Assembly (NCBI GenBank): GCA_014654165.1
Contig: JACWDK010000006.1
Coordinates: 1-59,163 of the forward strand
From: Pelagibacterales bacterium SAG-MED13
GTDB lineage: Bacteria; Pseudomonadota; Alphaproteobacteria; Pelagibacterales; Pelagibacteraceae
DNA: 59,163 bases
Reading direction: 5' to 3'
The notes under the pieces are model-generated. The model saw only the letters and a program-made list of their open reading frames with translations, made no database searches and was not told the origin of the DNA. Shown piece after piece: positions 8,778 through 16,210 of the stretch. Position 1 is the stretch's first letter; the number at the start of each line of letters is the position of its first letter. Position numbers and translations under genes: made by a program.

Positions 8778-10559
8778 ATGACAAAAATGACAACCGAAGA
8801 AGCTTTTGTAAAAGTTTTACAAATGCATGGTATTGAACATGCTTTTGGAATTATAGGATCAGCTTTTATGCCAATCTCAGATATTTTTCCTGATGCAGGA
8901 ATTACTTTTTGGGATGTTGCTCATGAGACTAATGGTGGCTTGATTGCAGATGGTTACACAAGATCTACAGGGAAAATGTCTATGGTCATTGCTCAAAATG
9001 GGCCAGGTATAACTGGATTAGTAACTCCTATAAAAACTGCATATTGGAATCATACCCCACTACTATTAGTAACTCCTCAAGCTGCAAATAAAACTATGGG
9101 TCAAGGTGGATTTCAAGAAGTTGAACAAATGAATCTATTTAAAGATATGGTTTGTTATCAAGAAGAAGTTAGAGACCCTTCTAGAATGGCAGAAGTATTA
9201 AATAGAGTTATTGAAAAAGCGATAAGAGGATCTGCACCTGCTCAAATAAATGTTCCACGAGACTATTGGACTCAAGTAATTGATATTGAACTTCCTCCAA
9301 TTGTAAGGCTAGAACGTCAAGGTGGAGGAGCAGATGCAATTACTAAAGCAGCAGATCTTTTATCAAAAGCAAAATTTCCTGTAATTTTATCTGGTGCTGG
9401 AGTGGTAATTGGCGGAGCAATTGAAGAAACAAAAAAACTTGCAGAGAAATTAGACTCTCCAGTTTGTTCTGGATATCAACATAATGATAGTTTTCCTGGC
9501 AGCCATTCTTTAGCAGTTGGACCTCTAGGTTATAACGGGTCTAAAGCAGCTATGGAACTTATTTCAAAAGCAGATGTTGTTTTAGCTTTAGGAACAAGGT
9601 TAAATCCTTTTTCAACATTACCTGGTTATGGAATTGATTACTGGCCGAAAAATGCAAATATAATTCAAGTAGATATTAATCCAGATAGAATTGGATTAAC
9701 TAAAAAGGTAACAGTAGGTATAAGTGGAGATGCAAAACTAGTTGCGCAACAAATCTTTGAAAAACTATCATCGAATGCTGGTGATGTAGATAGACAAAAA
9801 AGAAAAGATTTAATTCACCAAACTAAATCAGCATGGTTACAACAATTATCTAGTTTAAATCACGAAGATGATGATGAAGGAACAGTTTGGAATAAAGAGG
9901 CAAGAGAAAGAGATTCAGATAGAATGTCTCCACGTCAAGCTTGGAGAGCAATACAGGTAGGTATGCCTGATGATGTAATTATTTCAAGTGATATTGGTAA
10001 TAATTGTGCAATTGGAAATGCTTACCCAACTTTTGAAAAACCTAGAAAATATTTAGCACCTGGTTTATTTGGTCCATGTGGATATGGGTTTCCAGCAATT
10101 CTTGGCGCTAAAATTGGATGTCCTGATACACCCGTAATTGGATTTGCTGGAGATGGTGCATTTGGAATAAGTATGAATGAAATGAGTTCGTGTGCTAGAG
10201 AGGAATGGCCAGCAATAACTATGGTAATATTTAGAAATTATCAGTGGGGAGCTGAAAAAAGAAATACTACTCTTTGGTTTGATAATAATTTTGTTGGAAC
10301 AGAATTAGATCCAGAATTAAGTTACGCAAAAGTTGCAGATGCTTGTGGATTAAAAGGTGTTACTGCAAAAACAATGGAAGAAACTACTGCTGCAATTAAA
10401 CAGTCTTGTGATGATCAAAAAAAAGGAATTACAACGTTTATAGAGGTAATTTTAAATCAAGAACTGGGTGAACCATTTAGAAGAGATGCAATGAAAAAAC
10501 CTGTGAAAGTTGCTGGAATTAAAAAAGAAGACATGAAAAAACAACCTTCTTTAGTTTAA
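8778..10559 (+). CDS. xsc: sulfoacetaldehyde acetyltransferase Xsc
   Basis: This is a 593-residue thiamine-diphosphate enzyme of the acetolactate synthase superfamily. The N-terminal domain has HAFGIIGSAFMPISDIFP and the catalytic-site glutamate in the DVAHETNGGLIADGY stretch. The C-terminal ThDP motif runs from GDGAFG (about residue 458) to NYQWGAEKRN. It converts sulfoacetaldehyde and phosphate to acetyl phosphate and sulfite, the shared step in taurine and isethionate breakdown. The length and the RNYQWGAEKRNTTLWF region fit Xsc rather than acetolactate synthase. It stands alone in its operon. A phosphotransacetylase gene, often found beside xsc, is absent here. Confidence 0.94.
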   Translation: MTKMTTEEAFVKVLQMHGIEHAFGIIGSAFMPISDIFPDAGITFWDVAHETNGGLIADGYTRSTGKMSMVIAQNGPGITGLVTPIKTAYWNHTPLLLVTPQAANKTMGQGGFQEVEQMNLFKDMVCYQEEVRDPSRMAEVLNRVIEKAIRGSAPAQINVPRDYWTQVIDIELPPIVRLERQGGGADAITKAADLLSKAKFPVILSGAGVVIGGAIEETKKLAEKLDSPVCSGYQHNDSFPGSHSLAVGPLGYNGSKAAMELISKADVVLALGTRLNPFSTLPGYGIDYWPKNANIIQVDINPDRIGLTKKVTVGISGDAKLVAQQIFEKLSSNAGDVDRQKRKDLIHQTKSAWLQQLSSLNHEDDDEGTVWNKEARERDSDRMSPRQAWRAIQVGMPDDVIISSDIGNNCAIGNAYPTFEKPRKYLAPGLFGPCGYGFPAILGAKIGCPDTPVIGFAGDGAFGISMNEMSSCAREEWPAITMVIFRNYQWGAEKRNTTLWFDNNFVGTELDPELSYAKVADACGLKGVTAKTMEETTAAIKQSCDDQKKGITTFIEVILNQELGEPFRRDAMKKPVKVAGIKKEDMKKQPSLV

Positions 10560-11360
10560 GTTTAAAACAGACATAGGGTCTAATCTTGTCTGAAACCAAT
10601 TAACTCTAAAGTCTAAATGTGGACCAGTAGATCTTCCTGTTGAACCAACAGTCCCTATTACATCTCCTTTATTAATTTGATCACCTACAGAAACTAAAAC
10701 GTTTTCTAAATGTGAATAGATTGATGATATTCCATGACCATGATCCATAATTATTGTGCCACCAGTATAATAAAGATCATCTTCAGCCATAGTAATAACA
10801 CCAGCACCTGAAGCTTTAATCATTGTTCCTTTTTTTGCTGCTATATCTATACCATAGTGAGGCCACTTAGGTTTACCATTTAAAATTCTTTGACTACCAT
10901 AAACCCCACTTATTATTCCATCAACAGGCATTATAAACTTATCTTTAAAAAATAATAAATCTGAGTTGATTGCTCTTGCCTTACCAATTTTATTATTTTC
11001 TTTTTTAATTCTTTTATAAACAGATTCGGGAGGAGTTACTTTACTTTCCTCTAATCCATCAATTCTTTGAATATTATATTGTCTTTTTAAAACTTGTTTA
11101 ACAAATATTTGTTTGTTTCCATTTATAATTTTAGTGATTTTTAAATCAAATTTTCGATCCCGATCAATTCCAAAAACAAAATAACCATCTTTGGAGACTT
11201 TAACTTTTTTTTTATCAACTGTAATTTCTGCTAAAGGGTTAGTAATACCTATAATATAATGACCTTGAAAAAATTTACCTTTAAATTCAACCGCATATAA
11301 TTGTGTAGTTAAAAAAGTGATTATTACAAAAAATAATTTATAAATTATCTTGCTGTCCAT
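10551..11360 (-). CDS. M23 family metallopeptidase (LytM domain)
   Basis: This 269-residue protein has an N-terminal signal peptide (FFVIITFLTTQLYA) and a C-terminal LytM domain. The zinc-binding signatures are HYGIDIAA, HGHGISSIYSHL and GPHLDFRV. Such proteins cut peptidoglycan cross-links or activate amidases in the periplasm. The middle part (about residues 25-110) looks like the beta-rich N-terminal domain common in secreted M23 proteins. It is the last gene of the minus-strand operon, with its start overlapping the SDR stop by 16 bases. Its 3' end overlaps the end of xsc. It appears unrelated to the sulfonate genes around it. Confidence 0.88.
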   Translation of the reverse strand: MDSKIIYKLFFVIITFLTTQLYAVEFKGKFFQGHYIIGITNPLAEITVDKKKVKVSKDGYFVFGIDRDRKFDLKITKIINGNKQIFVKQVLKRQYNIQRIDGLEESKVTPPESVYKRIKKENNKIGKARAINSDLLFFKDKFIMPVDGIISGVYGSQRILNGKPKWPHYGIDIAAKKGTMIKASGAGVITMAEDDLYYTGGTIIMDHGHGISSIYSHLENVLVSVGDQINKGDVIGTVGSTGRSTGPHLDFRVNWFQTRLDPMSVLNLN

Positions 11361-12115
11361 CCACCATCAACCAAAAGAGAAGTGCCAGTAATCATAGAAG
11401 CTGCATCTGAAGCAAGAAAGACCGTAGCAGAAGCAACATCTGAAAGTTCTGCAAATCTTCCTAAGGGTATATTCCCCAATACTTCTTTCTTAAATTTTTT
11501 ACTTTTAAAAAACTTACTGGTCATTGGTGTTACCACAAAAGTTGGACATACAGTATTTACTCTTATGTTATACTTCGCAAGATCTATTGACATACCTTTT
11601 GTCAAACCTTCTAAACCGAATTTTGTCATATTATAAACACTTCTTATTGGCCCTCCAACATGACCCATTTGTGATGACATATTGATTATAGCTCCACCTT
11701 TTTTTTTTCGGTTTTTAGACTTTATCATTTTTAAAGCGCAAAGTTGAGCTAGATTAAATGTTGCCATCGTATTAATCTTTACCAGGTATTCCATATTTTT
11801 CGTTTTAACTTTTGTAAAATGTTCAGGAATATTATTACCTGCGTTATTAACTAAGATGTCTATTTTAGATTGTTTGTTTATTATTTCTTTAATCTCATTG
11901 TATTTAGTAATATCACAAACATAAGATTTGCATTTTGATTTAAGTTTTTTAATTGTTTTAGAAACCTCATCTAAATCTTTTTTAGTTCTGCTAATTATTA
12001 TTAAGTTAGCACCGGCCTCTGCTAGTGCTATCGCACAAGCTCTTCCAAGCCCTTTACCCGCTCCTGTTACAACGGCAGTTTTATTCTTGAGATTATATTT
12101 TTTTAGAAACATCAT
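11345..12115 (-). CDS. short-chain dehydrogenase/reductase
   Basis: This is a classical SDR of 256 residues. The NAD(P)-binding TGAGKGLGRA motif lies near residue 18, followed by NNAGNN, a catalytic serine in NMSSQMG, the YNMTK active-site pair and a C-terminal LVDGGWTAR. The substrate cannot be read from sequence. Position downstream of a GMC dehydrogenase and beside xsc makes a hydroxy-sulfonate or aldehyde substrate conceivable, since the sulfoacetaldehyde reductase IsfD and some DHPS enzymes are SDRs. That is inference only. It overlaps the TerC gene by 4 bases, consistent with translational coupling. Confidence 0.85.
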   Translation of the reverse strand: MMFLKKYNLKNKTAVVTGAGKGLGRACAIALAEAGANLIIISRTKKDLDEVSKTIKKLKSKCKSYVCDITKYNEIKEIINKQSKIDILVNNAGNNIPEHFTKVKTKNMEYLVKINTMATFNLAQLCALKMIKSKNRKKKGGAIINMSSQMGHVGGPIRSVYNMTKFGLEGLTKGMSIDLAKYNIRVNTVCPTFVVTPMTSKFFKSKKFKKEVLGNIPLGRFAELSDVASATVFLASDAASMITGTSLLVDGGWTAR

Positions 12116-12705
12116 AAAAATAATATTTTAAAATCTGTGTAAATCAACTCAATAGCTACTAGTAAAATTGCTAATAACCCAGCCCAAGCTATCCATTTAT
12201 ATTTTTTTATCCAACTTGATATTAAAGTAGCTGCTGTAGCCATTAAAATTATTGATAGAACCAAGCCAAAAACTAACAGTCCATAGTGATCTCCAGCTGC
12301 ACCCGCAACACCCAAAACATTATCTAAGCTCATTGTAAAATCTGCTAATAAGATTGTCCAAATAGCTTTTAAAAAATTAGAATTATTTACTTTAATGTTG
12401 TCCTGATGATCAACACCTTTGATCACGTCTACGTAAAGTTTATATACTATATATAATAGAAGCAGACCTCCTATTAATCTCAATCCAGTAATCTGCAATA
12501 AATATGCAGTAAGTAAAGTTAAAATAATTCTTAATATTACTGCTCCACCAATACCCCAAAAAATAATTTGTTTTCTTTGCTCCACAGGAAATTTAGATGC
12601 AACCATTCCAATAATAATGGCATTATCTCCTGCCAAAACGAGATCAATTAAAATAATTTGAGTTAAAATAGTTAATTGTTCAGGAGAAAGAAGATCAATC
12701 GGCAT
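12112..12705 (-). CDS. TerC family integral membrane protein
   Basis: This 197-residue membrane protein has about six or seven helices. The family hallmarks are DLVLAGDNAIIIGMVA at residues 21-36 and DFTMSLDNVLGVAGAA in the second half. The paired aspartate-asparagine residues are thought to bind a divalent metal. Relatives such as Alx and YceF are involved in manganese export or metal insertion at the membrane. It overlaps the preceding GMC gene by one base and the next SDR gene by 4 bases, so it is in the operon core. Why it is linked to these dehydrogenases is unclear. Confidence 0.88.
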   Translation of the reverse strand: MPIDLLSPEQLTILTQIILIDLVLAGDNAIIIGMVASKFPVEQRKQIIFWGIGGAVILRIILTLLTAYLLQITGLRLIGGLLLLYIVYKLYVDVIKGVDHQDNIKVNNSNFLKAIWTILLADFTMSLDNVLGVAGAAGDHYGLLVFGLVLSIILMATAATLISSWIKKYKWIAWAGLLAILLVAIELIYTDFKILFL

Positions 12706-14300
12706 TAGTTTTCTAGTATCATATCTGCACCTTTCTCTGCAATCATTATTGTAGGTGCATTAGTATTACCAGAAGTAATATTAGGCATGATAGAAGCATC
12801 TATGACACGTAAATTTTCTATTCCTTTTACTTTTAACTTTTCATCTACTACAGCCATATCATCTTGTCCCATCTTACATGTTCCAACTGGATGAAATATA
12901 GTTTGAGTATAATCTGAACCAGCTTTAACTAATTGCTCATCATCATTTATATCAATTCCTGGTCTATACTCTTCAGGTTTATATTTTTTAAAAGTCTCTG
13001 ACTCCATCACAATTTTTCTAGTTAATTTAATTCCTTTAGCAGCAACTATTCTATCATGATCTGTAGAAAGATAATTTAGTTTCACCTTTGCATAAGTTCT
13101 CGAATCTTTATCAATAATATTTACATGACCTCTACTAGTTGGTCTAATATTTGATACAGTTGGTGTAAAAGCATGAAAGTCATGATTCTTTGTTGCCCCC
13201 AAGGTATCCATACTCATTGGCTGAACATGCCATTGAAGATCTGGTAGTTCTAATGAAGGATCACTTTTCGCAAACATACACATCTGACTCGCTCCCATTG
13301 TCATTGGACCACTTCTGTTAAATACGTATTCTAATCCGATCATTAGTTTACCAAATAAACTATTAACTTTTTTATTGAGCGATTTTATTCCATGAACTTT
13401 ATAAATAGGTCTAAACATCAAATGATCTTGAAGATTTTCTCCTACACCTTTTAATTCTTGAACAACTTCAATACCTAAATTATTTAGTTTATTTGCGTTT
13501 CCTATACCTGAGGTTTGAAGAATTTGAGGAGAACCAATAGATCCTGATGATAAAATAATTTCTCGATTTACAACTAACTTCTTTACTTCGTTATCTTGCC
13601 AATACTCTACTTCTTTAGCTATTTTGTTTTGAAAGTTAATTTTTTTAACGTGTGCATTTGTAATTATCTTTAAATTTTGCCTTTTTTTAATGGGGTTTAA
13701 ATATCCAACAGCTGTACTACATCTAAAACCATCTTTTTCAGTAACTTGAAAATATCCACATCCATTATTGTCACCTGTGTTAAAATCTTTAGTTTTTGGA
13801 ATGCCAAATTCTTCGGCAGCATTTTGAAATTCATTTAATAAAGGTAATTGAATTCTTTGATCAGAGACAGATAAAGGCCCACCAGTTCCATGAAATTCAT
13901 TTTTTCCTCTTTCTTGATTCTCAGCTTTAATAAAATAAGGTAAAACATCATCCCAGCCCCAACCAGTATTACCTAATTGTCTCCAAACATCGTAATCTCT
14001 ACTTTGACCCCTTATATAAAGAAGACCATTTATTGCAGAACTTCCACCTAATGTTTTTCCCCTAGGATATCGAATAGATCTGCCATTCATTGTTTCATCA
14101 GGTTCAGTTTTATAACACCAATCGACAGAGGGATTATGCATCGTCTTGAAATATCCTACTGGAATGTGTATCCAAGGATAATTATCTTTTCCTCCGGCCT
14201 CAACTAAAGCTACTTTATTGTTAGGGTTGGTAGAAAGTCTATTAGCTAAAACACAACCTGCCGATCCTGCTCCAATAATAATGTAATCGAAATTTTCCAT
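12705..14300 (-). CDS. GMC family FAD-dependent oxidoreductase
   Basis: This is a 531-residue flavoprotein of the choline dehydrogenase/alcohol oxidase group. The FAD-binding motif IIGAGSAGCVLANRLS is at residues 8-23, followed by the GMC signatures GKTLGGSSAINGLLYIRG and SSGSIGSPQILQTSGIG. The C-terminus carries the catalytic histidine region HPVGTCKMG and then SIMPNITSGNTNAPTIMIAEK. It oxidises an alcohol group. Without a betB neighbour a choline role is unlikely. The neighbouring Xsc and TRAP genes make isethionate (to sulfoacetaldehyde) an attractive substrate, because a GMC flavoprotein is the reported isethionate dehydrogenase (IseJ) in some proteobacteria. This is a hypothesis. It heads a four-gene minus-strand operon. 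Confidence 0.87.
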   Translation of the reverse strand: MENFDYIIIGAGSAGCVLANRLSTNPNNKVALVEAGGKDNYPWIHIPVGYFKTMHNPSVDWCYKTEPDETMNGRSIRYPRGKTLGGSSAINGLLYIRGQSRDYDVWRQLGNTGWGWDDVLPYFIKAENQERGKNEFHGTGGPLSVSDQRIQLPLLNEFQNAAEEFGIPKTKDFNTGDNNGCGYFQVTEKDGFRCSTAVGYLNPIKKRQNLKIITNAHVKKINFQNKIAKEVEYWQDNEVKKLVVNREIILSSGSIGSPQILQTSGIGNANKLNNLGIEVVQELKGVGENLQDHLMFRPIYKVHGIKSLNKKVNSLFGKLMIGLEYVFNRSGPMTMGASQMCMFAKSDPSLELPDLQWHVQPMSMDTLGATKNHDFHAFTPTVSNIRPTSRGHVNIIDKDSRTYAKVKLNYLSTDHDRIVAAKGIKLTRKIVMESETFKKYKPEEYRPGIDINDDEQLVKAGSDYTQTIFHPVGTCKMGQDDMAVVDEKLKVKGIENLRVIDASIMPNITSGNTNAPTIMIAEKGADMILEN

Positions 14301-14302
14301 TG

Positions 14303-14368
14303 CTAGTTGAATAGTTTTTTAATTAATCTTATTTGAACATCTTTACACTCATATTTATCAATTGTCAC
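14303..14368 (-). CDS. possible 21-residue leader ORF before GMC gene
   Basis: On the minus strand a GTG codon (14366-14368) lies 6 bases after AAGGAG (14375-14380), an unusually strong ribosome-binding sequence for this genome. It opens a 21-residue frame ending in TAG, 2 bases before the GMC start codon. This arrangement could be a leader peptide or a translational-coupling device. The peptide (TIDKYECKDVQIRLIKKLFN after the start) has no recognisable motif. The call is tentative. Confidence 0.25.
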   Translation of the reverse strand: MTIDKYECKDVQIRLIKKLFN

Positions 14369-14402
14369 TTGTGTCTCCTTTATTTTTCTGGTTGTATGAT
14401 CA

Positions 14403-14416
14403 AGTTAAATTTAACT
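14403..14416. promoter_or_regulatory. 14-base palindrome upstream of TRAP operon
   Basis: AGTTAAATTTAACT is a perfect inverted repeat located 16 bases upstream of the dctP start codon, in the divergent promoter region between the GMC and TRAP operons. It could be an operator, or a chance event in AT-rich DNA. The spacing puts it over the probable transcription start or in the 5' untranslated region. Confidence 0.25.
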
Positions 14417-14432
14417 AACAAGAGGAAAAATA

Positions 14433-15527
14433 ATGAAAAAAATCATTTCAATGTTATTTGCAACGGTTTTAGTACTAGGATTTGTTTCTAATGCTAACGC
14501 TGCAAAAACACTAAAATGTCAGACTGTTCTTAACACAAAGGCTGATGAAGTTAAAATGTTAAAGGACTTTACTGATACAGTGACTGAATTAACGAGTGGA
14601 TCGTTAAAGTTTGAAATACTTCCTGCTGGAGCTGTTGTTGGAGTTAAAGAAACTCTAGATGCAGTTGATAAAGGATTGATCGATTGTGGATTCGCATGGA
14701 CTCACTATTGGTCAGGTGATCACCCTGCAGCTATGCTATTTGGTTCTCCAGTAGCTGGTGGTGGAGTAGGTATTGATAACTTAGCGTTCTTATCTTGGTT
14801 CCAATATGGTGGTGGTAAAGAATTATACGACCAACTTTGGAAGGAAATGGGAAGAGACATCAAAGGATTTATGTTACAACCAGTTGGACCTGAAGCTTTA
14901 GGTTGGTTTCCAAAACCAATTAAAGATATGGCTGACTTTAGAAAATATAAATTCAGAACTCCTCCAGGAATTCCAGGACAAACTTACAAAGACATCGGTA
15001 TAGCATCTGTTGCTATGGGTGGTGGTGATATTTTACCAGCACTAGAAGCAGGAACTATTGATGCTGCTGAATGGTGTTGTCCAAAACCAGATATGGTATT
15101 TGGTTTCCAAAAAGTTTTAAAGCACTACTATCTACAAGGTTTACACCAAGTAGTTGTTAATGCTGACTTTTACATTACTGGAAAAACATATAACGCTATG
15201 AGTGCTCATGAGAAGAAGTCTCTTGAAGTTGCTGCTAATGCTTCATTAGCTAAATCTTTGAGTTACAGAATCTATGAGAACGGTAAAGCATTACAAACAT
15301 TGACTACTAAGCATGGTGTAAAATTAGAAGACACTCCATCTGACTATTTCGTAGAATATATGGCAGCTGCTAAAGCAACTTTAAATAAAAATGCAGAGAA
15401 AAATGCATTTTTCAAAGAAGTGTATGACTCTATGAAAGAGTTTGCTGATGTTGCTGTTCCTTTCTGGAGTGGTGCTCAAATGTCTAATGCGAAGCTAGGA
15501 ATGGCTCACGCAGCAACATTAAAGTAA
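14433..15527 (+). CDS. dctP: TRAP transporter periplasmic binding protein DctP
   Basis: This is a 364-residue secreted binding protein with a clear signal peptide ending ...SNANA before AKTLKC. It carries the DctP-family substrate segment KYKFRTPPGIPGQTYKDIG, in which the arginine normally binds the substrate's acid group. The AEWCCPKPDMVFGFQKVLKHYY stretch resembles the TakP/FcbT1 (mannitol/chloroaromatic type) subfamily. Substrates of that subfamily are organic anions such as 2-keto acids. Given the location beside Xsc, a sulfonate is possible. An AGAGGA ribosome-binding sequence precedes the ATG. A stem-loop after the stop probably makes this the most abundant product of the operon. Confidence 0.9.
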   Translation: MKKIISMLFATVLVLGFVSNANAAKTLKCQTVLNTKADEVKMLKDFTDTVTELTSGSLKFEILPAGAVVGVKETLDAVDKGLIDCGFAWTHYWSGDHPAAMLFGSPVAGGGVGIDNLAFLSWFQYGGGKELYDQLWKEMGRDIKGFMLQPVGPEALGWFPKPIKDMADFRKYKFRTPPGIPGQTYKDIGIASVAMGGGDILPALEAGTIDAAEWCCPKPDMVFGFQKVLKHYYLQGLHQVVVNADFYITGKTYNAMSAHEKKSLEVAANASLAKSLSYRIYENGKALQTLTTKHGVKLEDTPSDYFVEYMAAAKATLNKNAEKNAFFKEVYDSMKEFADVAVPFWSGAQMSNAKLGMAHAATLK

Positions 15528-15549
15528 TCAGTAATTAATCTTGATTTAA

Positions 15550-15577
15550 TTAGAGCGGATTTTAAAGTCCGCTCTAA
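15550..15577 (+). promoter_or_regulatory. stem-loop between dctP and dctQ
   Basis: TTAGAGCGGA and TCCGCTCTAA form a perfect 10-base-pair stem around an 8-base loop, 22 bases after the dctP stop. It is GC-richer than its surroundings and has no uninterrupted T-run after it, so it is more likely an mRNA-stabilising or partial-termination hairpin than a full terminator. This lets the binding protein be made in excess over the permease subunits. Confidence 0.65.
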
Positions 15578-15595
15578 CTTCTTATAACAAAATTT

Positions 15596-16210
15596 ATGTC
15601 AGACGAACCATCAAAACTAGATACTTCAGATGAAATGATAGCCGAAAGGCGAGGTGGTTCAGGAAAAATGCCAGATGAAATGCCATTATGGATGGCAAAG
15701 TCTATTGTTAATATTGATAAATTTAGCAAATTAATTGGAAACGTTGTTTGTTGGATATTGATACCATTAATATTTGCAATGACCTATGAAGTTCTAGCAA
15801 GAAAACTATTTTTAGCTCCTACGATATGGGCATATGATATTAGTAGATTTTTATATGGAGCCTTGTTTATGTTAGGAGCAGGTTATGCTCTATCGCGGGG
15901 TGTACATATAAGAGCAGATTTTTTATATAGAAATTTTAAAATTAAAACTCAAGGAACAATAGATTTTTGGTTGTATCTATTGTTTTATTTTCCCGGTTTA
16001 ATTGTTTTTCTTTATATGACAATTGGATTTGTGGGGGAGTCAATACAAAGAGGCGAAAGAGGCATGGATACGACTTGGATGCCATATATGTGGCCTATAA
16101 AGACATGCTTGTTAATAGGAATTATATTTTTACTTTTACAAGGTATTTCAGAGTTATTTAAAAGTTATTGGGCAGCTAAAAAAGGTGAATGGCCTGGAGA
16201 AAATAAATGA
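15596..16210 (+). CDS. dctQ: TRAP transporter small permease subunit DctQ
   Basis: This is a 204-residue membrane protein with four predicted helices after a hydrophilic N-terminus of about 45 residues. It includes the family-typical YDISRFLYGALFMLGAGYALSRG followed by VHIRADFLY. It forms the permease with DctM and uses an ion gradient. The N-terminal stretch is longer than in many DctQ proteins, as is common in the TakQ-like group. Its stop overlaps the dctM start by 4 bases (ATGA). Confidence 0.9.
   Translation: MSDEPSKLDTSDEMIAERRGGSGKMPDEMPLWMAKSIVNIDKFSKLIGNVVCWILIPLIFAMTYEVLARKLFLAPTIWAYDISRFLYGALFMLGAGYALSRGVHIRADFLYRNFKIKTQGTIDFWLYLLFYFPGLIVFLYMTIGFVGESIQRGERGMDTTWMPYMWPIKTCLLIGIIFLLLQGISELFKSYWAAKKGEWPGENK

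Noticed and set aside
12705-14300. Choline dehydrogenase (betA) as the specific call for the GMC protein
   Set aside because: There is no betaine aldehyde dehydrogenase or choline transporter nearby, and GMC motifs alone do not fix the substrate.
14391-14402. GntR-type operator TTGTATGATCAA near dctP
   Set aside because: The inverted repeat is imperfect (only the outer TTG/CAA pair symmetrically), and no GntR-family gene is in the window.
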